From Nisaea sp. (GTDB taxonomy: Bacteria > Pseudomonadota > Alphaproteobacteria > Thalassobaculales > Thalassobaculaceae): a DNA stretch of 64,000 nt. The stretch lies in assembly GCF_034670185.1 (NCBI RefSeq), contig NZ_JAXMNY010000003.1, positions 496,001 through 560,000 on the forward strand, given 5' to 3'. The notes under the pieces are model-generated. The model did no database searches and had not been told where the DNA came from. It saw nothing but the letters and a program-made list of their open reading frames with translations. The stretch's first letter is position 1. The number at the start of each line of letters is the position of its first letter. Positions 8,898 through 17,763 of the stretch are shown here, one piece after another. The translations under genes and the position numbers were made by a program.

Positions 8898-9645
8898 CGG
8901 ACTCACTCCTGGAAACACTGAAGAATTCACGGGCTGGTATCGGATCACGGTGACCAGAGCGAAGTATCGCTCCGGCCTGTTCTCCGGCATTCAGTAGCAG
9001 ATCTACGATTGACATGAAGCCTAGGAATCCGGATCCGCACTGAGGGTAAATCGGGTGATCGTAGCGCTGGAACACCACATCGATGCCAGCCTCTTCGAAA
9101 CGCTTTATGCCATCGAGTCCAATATAGTCGGCGGAGCCGGGAGCGCTGACATAGGTATCGGCGCCATAAAGACGGCAAATCTCAATCAGGCGCATCACGC
9201 GGCCATCGAATTTAGGAAGAGATTGAGCGCGGACTGTTTCCGTGGTGATCCCCAGACGCTCCATCGCGAAGTGGATGAAAGCGATATTTACGTCCGCGAG
9301 GCAGGCGCTGTCAGAAATGGACGACAAATGCTTTGCCAATGCCGGAAATTCTCTATCAAAGGCCTGAGCGCTCGCATACTCCTGCTGCAGGGTCTTTGCG
9401 AATTTCCGCATGCGGCGTTCAGGGTGAACAATCGCAGTGTCGAGACTGGTGCCTTCGCTAAATCGGGCGGAAACAGGCAGCGAAATCCACTTGCTGCCTT
9501 GGCTGGTTTTGATTCGGTTGCGGCAGTGCCAGGATTGCTTGGAGAATTGCACGGTATCGAGGAAGACGAACTGGTCGACTTGGTCGATCAGATCGAAATA
9601 TCCCATCCAGGGGAGCCATGTCGGTTGCATGATCGCAACACGCAT
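8866..9645 (-). CDS. WbqC family protein
   Basis: A 259-residue protein of the WbqC-like family (PF08889), found in O-antigen and glycan loci and probably involved in making or transferring an unusual acyl or sugar group; the reaction is not known. Diagnostic stretches are AIMQPTWLPWMGYFDLI at the N-terminus, FLDTVQFSKQSWHCRNRI, and the C-terminal YPQCGSGFLGFMSIVDLL. Two ATGs are six bases apart; the second has a properly spaced AGGAG and is preferred. The stop of the upstream methyltransferase gene lies within this ribosome site, so the two are coupled. Confidence 0.85.
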   Translation of the reverse strand: MRVAIMQPTWLPWMGYFDLIDQVDQFVFLDTVQFSKQSWHCRNRIKTSQGSKWISLPVSARFSEGTSLDTAIVHPERRMRKFAKTLQQEYASAQAFDREFPALAKHLSSISDSACLADVNIAFIHFAMERLGITTETVRAQSLPKFDGRVMRLIEICRLYGADTYVSAPGSADYIGLDGIKRFEEAGIDVVFQRYDHPIYPQCGSGFLGFMSIVDLLLNAGEQAGAILRSGHRDPIPAREFFSVSRSESGGRENNYGAA

Positions 9646-9654
9646 CGTCATCTC

Positions 9655-10545
9655 CTAGGAACGCCTCCCGGCGATAACCATTGTCCGTCCAAGCTCGGCC
9701 TGCCCGAAGGCTTTGTAAAGCCGCCTGCGGACCTCGGTCGGGATAGATCGTTCGAACGCGACACGCCGGTTGTGGCAATCGGCACCGAGCGCACGCTCTG
9801 AAATATAATCAAAGCCGAGAAGAAGCCATAGCTCCATCGGAAACTCGCCATGCCTATGGAAGGGCATGACCCCGACATCGTGCATCATGGCCTCAACGGC
9901 ATCGAAGGTGAGGTAATTGATATGCCCTGGCGCTGAGACCCACCATTCCCTAAGGCCGAGCGAATCGACCGCCGCCATCTGCAGTGCGTTGAAGTCGTTT
10001 CCGCCACGGACCATCAGAACACCTCCGGGCTTCAGTATCTTGGATGCAGTCCCTAGGTTGTGTGCTGGATCGTGGGTGAACTCGAGAACATTGTTGAAGA
10101 CCACCGCATCAAGGCTCTCGGGCTTGATCGTTCCATCCTCAAACAGACCATCCAGAGAGCCTTCGAGAGCGTCCAGTCCCTTGGATTTTACCGCTTCAAC
10201 TGCATCGCTGGCCAAATCGATGCCGAGCGGTTCAAGCCCGGCCTGTTTCATGTCGTTGACAAGCTCGCCGAGTCCGCACCCGACTTCGGCGACCCGTTTG
10301 CCGGGCGCAAATTCCAGAAGAATGTCGATGATGTCTTTGTGGACGGTTTCCCGGAGCCATTTTTCCTGGTCTGCCGCCTCGTCGCCGCCGCGGTTGGCCC
10401 GCGCAATGTCGGAGGCGAGTTCACCTTCGTTTATGAGCTTGTAATACTGTTCCGCATAAAAACGGTCGAGATCTTCCCGCGTCGGCATCGGGTCAAGAAC
10501 GCGATGCCCGTATTTGGGAGCTGGTTTTGTACTGTAGTCGCTCAA
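9655..10545 (-). CDS. class I SAM-dependent methyltransferase
   Basis: A 296-residue methyltransferase with an N-terminal ~90-residue helical extension. The Rossmann domain shows motif I VAEVGCGLGELV, the acidic GIDLAS end of strand 2, DAVVFNNVLEF (motif IV) and LKPGGVLMVRGG (motif VI). The C-terminal part carries the HINYLTFD segment seen in surface-glycan methyltransferases. It is the promoter-proximal gene of the four-gene leftward cluster, so it probably acts on the same glycan as the WbqC-type protein. The substrate is unknown. Confidence 0.75.
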   Translation of the reverse strand: MSDYSTKPAPKYGHRVLDPMPTREDLDRFYAEQYYKLINEGELASDIARANRGGDEAADQEKWLRETVHKDIIDILLEFAPGKRVAEVGCGLGELVNDMKQAGLEPLGIDLASDAVEAVKSKGLDALEGSLDGLFEDGTIKPESLDAVVFNNVLEFTHDPAHNLGTASKILKPGGVLMVRGGNDFNALQMAAVDSLGLREWWVSAPGHINYLTFDAVEAMMHDVGVMPFHRHGEFPMELWLLLGFDYISERALGADCHNRRVAFERSIPTEVRRRLYKAFGQAELGRTMVIAGRRS

Positions 10546-10691
10546 TCTTCTGAGCCTTTCATTTCCAAACCATTTTGGCAGGAGTTGATTGCCCTGTTCT
10601 GGGCTTAAGCCTTCTTTATTTTACGCAAACCTACGCGTGATTCGCTAGTTTTGTTTCATGAGGCCTTAGTGGATGGTTTGCGCGTTATCAC

Positions 10692-12485
10692 TCAGTTCCG
10701 CGCATAAAGGTTGGCTAGCCGGTCTTCGTAAGCGTCCTTGATCAGGTGCCGTTTCAGCTTCAGGGTTGGGGTCATCATGGTGTTTTCGGTGGTGAACGCC
10801 TCGTCAGCAATAAGGAAGCGCCGCACTTTCTCGCTCTGGCTGAGGCGGGCGTTGCCACGGTCCACCGCGGCGCCTACGGCTTTTACAAACTCTTTGTCTT
10901 CCTTGATCGCGGCAAGCGTCGGCTCAGCGTTATGCGCTGTCGCCCATTCCTCGATGAACGTCTGTTCCGGTACCACGACGGCCACCAGATACGGACGCTT
11001 GTCCCCATAGGTCATGACCTGAGCGATTTCGGGCTCGATCGTCAGCTGTCCCTCGACACGGGCCGGGGCGATGTTGTCGCCGCCGGAATTGACGATGATG
11101 TCTTTCTTGCGGTCGGTGATGTGAATGTAGCCGTCCTCGTCGATCCGGCCGATATCACCGGTATGCAGCCAGCCGTCGACGATGGTGCTGGCGGTGGTTT
11201 TCGGATCGCCCCAATAGCCTTTCATCAGCAGTTCGCCGCGCACCAGGATCTCGCCGTCTGCCGCGATCCGGACGTCCACATCCTTCAGCGGTGGGCCGAC
11301 CGTCTGGATTTTGTTCGGGGCGCAGCGGTTGCAGGAGACGACCGGTGACGCTTCGGTCTGGCCATATCCTTGCAGAATGCGGATTCCGAGGGAGAGGAAG
11401 AAGGTTCCGATATCGGGGTTCAGTGCTGCGCCGCCAGACACGAAAGCCTTGAGCCTGCCGCCGAACCGGCCTGCAACCTTCTTGCGCACGGCAATGTCGA
11501 GCAGGGCATTCTCGGCGCATTCGAGAAGCGAGAGGCTTTTGGGATCGTTATAGGCCTTTCTGCCGAGCGTGACGGTACGGTGGAACAGCTTCGCGCTCAA
11601 CCCGCCCTTGGTATCGACCCCGCGACGGATGCGGTCATGCAGAACCTCGTAGAGGCGCGGGACCGCGGTCATGATCGTCGGCCGGGCTTCGGTCAGGTTC
11701 TGGGAGACCTTTTCGGGCCCTTCTGCATAGTAGATCTCGGCGCCGATGGAGATCGGAAAATGCAGCCCGCAGATATGTTCGTAGGAGTGAGAGAGGGGGA
11801 GTAGAGAGAGGAAAACCTCATGGTCCAGGCCGAGGCCGCAGAGCAGGTCATGCGCACCTTCGCAATTAGCCAGAAGTGAGCCGTGTGTCAGCATCACCCC
11901 CTTGGGCTGGCCGCCGGTGCCGGACGTATAAATCAGGCTGCAAACCTCGTCGCGTTGCAATGCCGCGGCCCAGTCGACGGGATCGCCGTCGACAGCGTCG
12001 CCGTGCTGGAGAAAGCTGTCCCAGTTCATGATGGTTAGCGTGCTGTCGGGTGTCTTCGAAAGCTTGTCGATCGTGATCAGGGTTTTGCAGTCCGCCGCAT
12101 TTTCGGCGGCTGGCAAAACCTTCTCCACCAAACGTTCGGTGGAAACCACGATGGCTTTTGCGCCGCTATCCTCAAGCACATGACGGTAATCGTCGGCCGT
12201 GTAGGTCGTATAGGTCGGAACCGCGATGGCACCGGTTGCCATGATGGCAAGGTCCGCGATTACCCATTCCGGCCGGTTCTCCGAGACGATCAGGACGCGG
12301 TCGCCCTTTTCAATGCCGCTCGCCCGCAAGGCCTTCGCGAAACGACGGACGGCATCCCCGGCCTCGCCATAGGTCATGGGCTGATAGGTGCCGCTCTGCT
12401 TGATCCACAGGAATGGGCGCGTGGAGAGCGCTTCAGACTGATCGAAGAACAGCGTTGCGAGATTTCGTACTGCCTTGTAGTCCAT
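10692..12485 (-). CDS. long-chain acyl-CoA synthetase (AMP-binding)
   Basis: A 597-residue adenylate-forming enzyme that activates a fatty acid to acyl-AMP and acyl-CoA. The P-loop-like YTSGTGGQPKGVMLTH (about residues 185-200), the GYGQTEASP motif, the WLHTGDIGRIDEDGYI hinge and TDRKKDIIVNSGG are all present. The overall form resembles the FadD15/long-chain group rather than short-chain acetyl-CoA synthetases. It lies alone on the minus strand, divergent from the oligopeptidase gene. No other beta-oxidation genes are nearby, so lipid remodelling is as likely as catabolism. Confidence 0.85.
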   Translation of the reverse strand: MDYKAVRNLATLFFDQSEALSTRPFLWIKQSGTYQPMTYGEAGDAVRRFAKALRASGIEKGDRVLIVSENRPEWVIADLAIMATGAIAVPTYTTYTADDYRHVLEDSGAKAIVVSTERLVEKVLPAAENAADCKTLITIDKLSKTPDSTLTIMNWDSFLQHGDAVDGDPVDWAAALQRDEVCSLIYTSGTGGQPKGVMLTHGSLLANCEGAHDLLCGLGLDHEVFLSLLPLSHSYEHICGLHFPISIGAEIYYAEGPEKVSQNLTEARPTIMTAVPRLYEVLHDRIRRGVDTKGGLSAKLFHRTVTLGRKAYNDPKSLSLLECAENALLDIAVRKKVAGRFGGRLKAFVSGGAALNPDIGTFFLSLGIRILQGYGQTEASPVVSCNRCAPNKIQTVGPPLKDVDVRIAADGEILVRGELLMKGYWGDPKTTASTIVDGWLHTGDIGRIDEDGYIHITDRKKDIIVNSGGDNIAPARVEGQLTIEPEIAQVMTYGDKRPYLVAVVVPEQTFIEEWATAHNAEPTLAAIKEDKEFVKAVGAAVDRGNARLSQSEKVRRFLIADEAFTTENTMMTPTLKLKRHLIKDAYEDRLANLYARN

Positions 12486-12577
12486 TATTGGTGTTTCCTC
12501 CCATGGCCGCTCGTTTCCTGGCGGCTCTGGATGAGTTTAGCAGACGAACGACTGGTTGAGCATTCGCGCTCGCACTA

Positions 12578-14383
12578 ATGAAACGAATGGATACTCAGAT
12601 GGCCGATGCCGCACAATCCGAACTTGGCGCTCTCCCCGAATGGGACCTGTCCGATCTCTATCCCGGACCGGAATCGGAGGCCCTGACCAAGGACCTGGAG
12701 AAGCTTGCCGCGGATGCCAAGGCTTTCAAGCACCGTTATGCCGGAAAGATTGCTGGCCTCGGCGGCACCGAGCTTGGCCGGGCTATCCAGACCTATGAGC
12801 TGATGGACGAGATCACGGGGCGCATCATGTCGTACGCCTATCTCGTTTATGCGGGAGACATGAGCAGCGCCGAGAACGGCCGCTTCTTCCAGTCCATGCA
12901 GGAAAAGGTCAACGCCGCCGGGACGGACCTGCTGTTCTTCACTCTGGAGATCAACCGGATCGAGGAGGCGGATCTCCAGGCCAGCCTTAAGGCGCCGGAA
13001 CTCGCCTTCTACAAACCCTGGCTGCGCGATGTCCGGGCCTTCCGGGATCATCAGCTCTCTGACGAGATCGAGGAGAAGCTGCACGAGAAGTCCGTGACCG
13101 GCAAATCCGCCTGGGTCCGGCTTTTCGACGAGACCTTCGCCCGCCTGCGCTTCCCGTTTGACGGCAAGCAGCTCACCTCTGCCGAGGTGCTGGACAAGCT
13201 CAGCCACAAGGACGGTGCGATCCGCGAGAAGGCCGCGAAGAGCTTCGCCGGTGTGTTGAAGGAGAATATCGGCCTCTTCGCGCTGGTCACAAACACGCTC
13301 GCCAAGGACAAGGCCATTGATGACAAGTGGCGCGGTTATGCCCAGCCGATTTCGGCACGCAACCTCGCCAATCAGGTCGAGGACGAAGTTGTTCAGGCAC
13401 TCTCCGATGCCGTGACGGGGAGCTACGATCGGCTGTCGCACCGTTATTATGCGCTGAAGGCGAAATGGTTCGGTGTCGATGCGCTGAACTACTGGGACCG
13501 CAACGCGCCGCTGCCGGACGACGATGACACCACGATCCCCTGGGACGAAGCACAGAAAACGGTGCTTGAAGCCTATGGGAGCTTTTCAGCTGATCTCGCC
13601 GAGGTCGGTCAGCGTTTCTTCGACAATGCCTGGATCGACGCGCCGGTACGGCCGGGCAAGGCGTCTGGTGCCTTCGCGCATCCGACGGTGCCGAGCGCGC
13701 ATCCCTATTTGCTGCTGAACTATCAGGGCAAGACCCGGGACGTGATGACGCTGGCCCATGAACTCGGCCACGGCGTGCATCAGGTTCTCGCCGGCAAGCA
13801 GGGCCAGCTTCTGTCCGACACGCCGCTCACTCTTGCGGAGACGGCGTCCGTCTTCGGTGAGATGCTCACCTTCCGCGCCGTCCTGGCATCCAAGACCGAT
13901 CCGAAGCAGCGCCGGACCATGCTGGCCAGCAAGGTCGAGGACATGCTGAACACGGTGGTCCGGCAGATTGCCTTCCACCAGTTCGAGACCAAGGTGCATG
14001 CGGCCCGGAGCAACGGTGAGCTGATGCCGGAGGATCTCGGCGATATCTGGATCGAAACCCAGACCGCCAGCCTCGGTCCGTCCATCAAATTCGACGACGA
14101 CTACCGGACCTTCTGGTCCTACATCCCGCACTTCGTCCATTCGCCGTTCTATGTCTATGCCTATGCATTCGGCGACTGCCTGGTGAACTCGCTCTACGCC
14201 GTCTACCAAAACGCGGAAGAGGGCTTTGCGGAGAAGTATCTGGAGATGCTTTCCGCTGGCGGGACACTGCGCCACAAGGAGCTGCTCGCACCCTTCGGGC
14301 TCGATGCCAGCGATCCGGCTTTCTGGTCCAAGGGGCTGGATGTGATCGACGGCTTCATCACCGAACTTGAAGGTATGGAATGA
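12578..14383 (+). CDS. pepF: M3 family oligoendopeptidase F
   Basis: A 601-residue cytosolic zinc metallopeptidase that cleaves short peptides. The zinc site is HELGH with His394, Glu395 and His398, and the third ligand is Glu421 in TLAETASVFGEM. The C-terminal helical region (FWSYIPHFVHSPFYVYAYAFG) is typical of the M3B/PepF branch. There are three close ATGs (12578, 12587, 12599) and no clear ribosome site, so the first residues are uncertain. Its stop overlaps the ATG of the next gene, giving translational coupling. Confidence 0.9.
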   Translation: MKRMDTQMADAAQSELGALPEWDLSDLYPGPESEALTKDLEKLAADAKAFKHRYAGKIAGLGGTELGRAIQTYELMDEITGRIMSYAYLVYAGDMSSAENGRFFQSMQEKVNAAGTDLLFFTLEINRIEEADLQASLKAPELAFYKPWLRDVRAFRDHQLSDEIEEKLHEKSVTGKSAWVRLFDETFARLRFPFDGKQLTSAEVLDKLSHKDGAIREKAAKSFAGVLKENIGLFALVTNTLAKDKAIDDKWRGYAQPISARNLANQVEDEVVQALSDAVTGSYDRLSHRYYALKAKWFGVDALNYWDRNAPLPDDDDTTIPWDEAQKTVLEAYGSFSADLAEVGQRFFDNAWIDAPVRPGKASGAFAHPTVPSAHPYLLLNYQGKTRDVMTLAHELGHGVHQVLAGKQGQLLSDTPLTLAETASVFGEMLTFRAVLASKTDPKQRRTMLASKVEDMLNTVVRQIAFHQFETKVHAARSNGELMPEDLGDIWIETQTASLGPSIKFDDDYRTFWSYIPHFVHSPFYVYAYAFGDCLVNSLYAVYQNAEEGFAEKYLEMLSAGGTLRHKELLAPFGLDASDPAFWSKGLDVIDGFITELEGME

Positions 14384-15441
14384 TGCGTACGCCGGACGCG
14401 CTTCAACTTCGATTGGATGGTTTGCCGCGCGTCCGGCTCGGACATTTTCCAACACCGCTGGAAAAGATGGAGCGGTTGGCCAGCCACCTTTCGGAGGAGC
14501 TTGGCAAGCCGGTGCCGTCGCTCTGGGTGAAGCGGGACGATTGCTCCGGCGTTGCCACCGGCGGCAACAAGGTGCGCCAGCTCGAGTATTCCTTTGGCGC
14601 CGCCCAGGCTGCCGGGGCCGATACGGCCGTGATCACCGGGGCGGTGCAGTCGAACTACATGCGCACGGCCGCCGCCTTCGCGGCGAAGCTCGGCATGGAA
14701 TGCCATGTCCAGCTCGAAAACCGGGTCGAGGGTATGGGCGAGGAATATCACAAGTCCGGCAATGTCTTGCTGGACCGGATGTTCGGTGCCCGCATGCACC
14801 ACTTCCCGCTTGGCGAGGACGAGAAGGCGGCGGACACCAATCTCAACAGCATTGCCGCGCGGCTGAAGCGGGAAGGCAAGAAACCCTACCTTTTCACCCT
14901 CTCTGCGGACACCAAACCGGTGACATCCCTCGGTTATATGCAATGCGTCGTTGAATTATTCGAGCAATCCATTGCTGGAGACATGCCGTTCGATGCGGTG
15001 GTGGTGCCGAGTGGCAGTGCCGCCACCCATGTCGGTACCCTGCTGGGCCTGCGGCTCGCGGGATATACCGGGCCGGTGCACGGCATCTGCGTGCGCAGGG
15101 ACGCGAAGAGTCAGACAGAGCGCGTTCTCTCCATAACCAGGTTGGCCGAAGACATGCTCGGCTGCGGCGAGATAGTTCCCGAGAGCGACGTGATCTGCCG
15201 AGACGACTGGCTTGGCCCGAGCTACGGCAAGATGGTGGAGAGCACGCACGAAGCCATCGACCTTGCCGGCCGCCTTGAGGCGTTGATTGTCGACCCGGTC
15301 TATACGGCGAAAAGCCTGGCCGGCCTGATCGGCCTCACCCGAGCGGGCGCGTTCGAGGGCATGGGGAACGTGCTCTATATCCATACCGGCGGGCTGCCTG
15401 CGCTCTTCGCATATCGTTCCGCGATCTATCCGGACGATTAG
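14380..15441 (+). CDS. D-cysteine desulfhydrase / L-cysteate sulfo-lyase family PLP enzyme
   Basis: A 353-residue fold-type II PLP enzyme of the ACC deaminase/D-cysteine desulfhydrase family. The PLP lysine is Lys64 in GGNKVRQLEY. GAVQSNYMRTAAA binds the substrate carboxylate, and VVPSGSAATHVG is the phosphate loop. Possible reactions are D-cysteine to pyruvate, ammonia and sulfide, or L-cysteate desulfonation (CuyA type). The sequence alone does not decide between these, and no sulfonate transporter is adjacent. It begins with an ATGA overlap on pepF, so the pair is one transcription unit. Confidence 0.8.
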   Translation: MMRTPDALQLRLDGLPRVRLGHFPTPLEKMERLASHLSEELGKPVPSLWVKRDDCSGVATGGNKVRQLEYSFGAAQAAGADTAVITGAVQSNYMRTAAAFAAKLGMECHVQLENRVEGMGEEYHKSGNVLLDRMFGARMHHFPLGEDEKAADTNLNSIAARLKREGKKPYLFTLSADTKPVTSLGYMQCVVELFEQSIAGDMPFDAVVVPSGSAATHVGTLLGLRLAGYTGPVHGICVRRDAKSQTERVLSITRLAEDMLGCGEIVPESDVICRDDWLGPSYGKMVESTHEAIDLAGRLEALIVDPVYTAKSLAGLIGLTRAGAFEGMGNVLYIHTGGLPALFAYRSAIYPDD

Positions 15442-15540
15442 GCTGAAGAGTTCAGTCCCCTTCTTGCTCGCCCAGGCCGTACCTGTATTGTTTCCGCCAA
15501 CGGTCCGGCAGCGACCTGTCCGCTCGATTTTATCGGCGAA

Positions 15541-15750
15541 CGGCTCAATCTTGAACAACTGAAAAAACTTGTAAAAGAGCTTCCGAAAGCTGTCCGTGAA
15601 GGAGATGCGGAGGCTGTTGCACGATGGGAAGCACATCATCCGAAGGGCGTCGCCTCGGAGCGGCAGCTCGCCGATGTGCAGCTTGTCATCGCGCGGGAAA
15701 ACGGCTTTCCGAGCTGGCCGCGCATGAAGGCGCAAATCGACGGGTTGCGC
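15541..15750 (+). pseudogene. remnant of an ankyrin-protein-type N-terminal domain
   Basis: The +1-type frame from 15442 is open and encodes RLNLEQLKKLVKELPKA, then VREGDAEAVARWEAHHPKG, then QLADVQLVIARENGFPSWP. This is the short helical domain commonly found at the N-terminus of bacterial ankyrin-repeat proteins (pattern ADAQLVIAREYGF.SWP). No ATG, GTG or TTG in frame precedes the domain. What follows is not ankyrin-like and ends at a stop at 15945. I read it as a broken gene fragment. The rest of 15442-15871 holds nothing else I can identify. Confidence 0.5.
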
Positions 15751-15871
15751 ATCGCCCCTGGTGTTGGGATCAGGGGCGCGATACGGACGTTAATGCTTGA
15801 TCTGAGGGGCAGGGAGACGGAAAGGGGGGCTTGTTCTTGGAGCGGGCCTCCCATGCCATTATCATCGCCGA

Positions 15872-16651
15872 ATGATTCGCGAATGTATCACGTACCTCAC
15901 CACCCCGTGCCCGGCGCCCTATCGGCGGATGGGATATCTTCGTGAATGTGTCGGTATCGAGAGCCGGTATCGCCGGAACCGGAAGCCCTGGGCGTCACAC
16001 CTGGAGCAGAGCCGGAAGCTGATGCTGGAAGCGGCCGGACAGTGCGACACGCGTGATACGGTGCTGATCTTCGGTGCCGGATTGCTCCACGACATTCCCC
16101 TGGCTGAACTGCTCGGCATGTTCCGGCGCGTCATTCTGGCGGATCTTCTTTTCATGACGCCTGCCCGCCACGCCGCGCAGGGGGAGGAGCGGATCGAGCT
16201 GGCTACTCTCGACGTCACCGCCTCGCTCTCCTCCCTCGCCGAAGGAAATACCGAGCTGACGCAACCGACAGCCTACCTGGATGACCCCTCAATCTCGCTG
16301 GTGATTTCCGCCAGCATCCTGTCCCAGCTTTTCGTCGTCCCGAACGCCTATCTTGAAAAGAACTTCGGTCAGAGCGACGCGGAGAGCGAGCGGCTGGGGC
16401 AAGAACTGGTCCGCGCGCATCTCGCCTATCTCGGCGCTTTCGAGTGCCCCGTGGCTCTGGTCGCCGACGAGGCGCATATCATCCGTGACCGGTCAGGCGC
16501 GGAAACCGCAACAGCATCCGCCCTGCATGACGTAGCTCTGCCGCCTGGTGGAAAGTCCTGGGACTGGGATATCTGCCCGCTCGGGGAGATCGACAGGGAT
16601 CATTCCGTGGTGCATCGGGTGAGGGGGTATGCGGATTTTCCGAAGGGCTGA
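15872..16651 (+). CDS. conserved protein of unknown function (gene A)
   Basis: A 259-residue soluble protein that I cannot assign to a named family. Residues ~60-95 (TVLIFGAGLLHDIPLAELL, then RRVILADLLF) look like the first strand, glycine loop and second strand of a Rossmann fold. A nucleotide- or SAM-dependent role is therefore possible but unproven. The C-terminal LPPGGKSWDWDICPLGEID block is highly conserved, because a second copy of it survives at 17561-17692. No clear ribosome site precedes the ATG. The GST gene follows after about 80 bases. Confidence 0.6.
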   Translation: MIRECITYLTTPCPAPYRRMGYLRECVGIESRYRRNRKPWASHLEQSRKLMLEAAGQCDTRDTVLIFGAGLLHDIPLAELLGMFRRVILADLLFMTPARHAAQGEERIELATLDVTASLSSLAEGNTELTQPTAYLDDPSISLVISASILSQLFVVPNAYLEKNFGQSDAESERLGQELVRAHLAYLGAFECPVALVADEAHIIRDRSGAETATASALHDVALPPGGKSWDWDICPLGEIDRDHSVVHRVRGYADFPKG

Positions 16652-16729
16652 ACCGTCTTCGCTTTTCGAAGCTTGCTCCCGCGCTCTAGAATGATCCGTA
16701 ACAAAAAAATTTCTGGGGAGCATCGACCA

Positions 16730-17353
16730 ATGAAACTGATCGGAAATTATCTTTCACCCTTCGCCCGGCGGGTGGCGATCAGCCTCAATGAGCTCGGTAT
16801 TGCCCACGAGATGGAAAACGTGATGGTGAGCAAGAACCCCGAAGCGGTTTCGGGGCACAACCCGCTCATCCGGATCCCAACGCTCATTCTCGATGACGGC
16901 GAGGTGCTGGTCGAGAGCTTCGCCATTCTCGATGCCATCGACGAGATGGCGGGGGCAGAGAAGGCTCTTGTCCCGGCATCCGGTGCGGACCGGCGTCGGA
17001 TCCTCAAGATCACTGCGATCGCGCTCGGGACGATGGATAAGACTCAGTGGGCCGCCTACGAGGTTACGTTCCATCCGGCGGAGAAAGTCCACCAACCCTG
17101 GATCGATAAGAATGAAAATCAGGCCTGTGGTGGCCTTGCCTATCTGAACGAGCTGGTCGAAAAGGCGGGAGATGGCTGGCTGGGCCGGACGGATAATATC
17201 AGCCAGGCTGATATTTCGGCCGTTGTCGCTTTCAGTTTTGCGCGGAAGATTCGCCCTAATCTGGGCGTTGAAAAACGCTTCCCGGCGCTGGCTGCCTTCG
17301 CAGAACGTTGCGAGGCGCGGGAGACCTTCAGAAAGGCGCCGGTACCGGGTTGA
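16730..17353 (+). CDS. glutathione S-transferase family protein
   Basis: A 207-residue protein with an N-terminal thioredoxin-like domain (MKLIGNYLSPFARRVAISL, candidate catalytic Ser9; glutathione-binding LIRIPTLILDDGEVLVES with the cis-Pro and Glu-Ser). A C-terminal helical domain follows. It is a bacterial GST of unknown substrate. The open frame begins at 16673, but the ATG at 16730 has GGGGAG nine bases upstream and begins exactly at the fold. Its stop lies directly against the end of the DUF1028 fragment on the other strand. Confidence 0.85.
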   Translation: MKLIGNYLSPFARRVAISLNELGIAHEMENVMVSKNPEAVSGHNPLIRIPTLILDDGEVLVESFAILDAIDEMAGAEKALVPASGADRRRILKITAIALGTMDKTQWAAYEVTFHPAEKVHQPWIDKNENQACGGLAYLNELVEKAGDGWLGRTDNISQADISAVVAFSFARKIRPNLGVEKRFPALAAFAERCEARETFRKAPVPG

Positions 17354-17569
17354 TCAGGAGGCTTCCTCTGTCTTCAGGTTTGCAGCGACAAAGGCATCCC
17401 GTTCCGCGTCATCGACGATACCGGCAAAATCGCCGATCCCGCCCATGGTGCGCATGTAGGCGCGGCGGCTGGTTGAATAGATCCCGAAGAGGCGGAGCAG
17501 TTCAGTGACCGGTTCCGGGTGGTCGTCGACGCGGATGTCGGCTTCGGCATAGGGCTCGCTGCCCTGCAT
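17354..17569 (-). pseudogene. truncated 3' copy of the DUF1028 gene (D')
   Basis: The 71-codon frame matches the last third of the intact DUF1028 protein encoded at 19339-20043. Between QGSEPYAEADIR and the DDAER near the end I count 52 of 56 identical residues. Its 5' two thirds are missing: at 17562-17566 the homology stops in a CCCTG shared with the sequence that follows, and the apparent ATG comes from the neighbouring fragment. It is therefore a gene remnant, not a small gene. Confidence 0.85.
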
Positions 17570-17692
17570 GACGTCCCGTTGCCACCCGGCGGCAGATCAT
17601 GGGACTGGGATATCTGCCCGCTCGGGGAGATAGACCGGGTTTATGCAGTGATGCACCGGGTGCGGGGCTTTGTGGACATTAAAAAATGGTAG
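17561..17692 (+). pseudogene. truncated 3' copy of gene A (A')
   Basis: The + strand encodes ALHDVPLPPGGRSWDWDIC and then PLGEIDRVYAVMHRVRG up to a TAG stop. This is 32 of 43 residues identical by my count to the C-terminus of the protein at 15872-16651. A long identical DNA block lies around GACTGGGATATCTGCCCG. Nothing upstream of 17561 belongs to gene A. Together with D' this forms a two-part scar in which the 3' ends of two neighbouring genes meet tail to tail. Confidence 0.85.
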
Positions 17693-17763
17693 CAGGGGTC
17701 GATTTTCATGCTCAGTCGCGATAATCGTTGATTAGGTAAATTTCAAAAGATCCAGGGCTTGTA

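Noticed and set aside
17354..17569. A possible 71-residue small gene
   Set aside because: It is the 3' remnant of a DUF1028 gene; its apparent start codon comes from the adjoining fragment.
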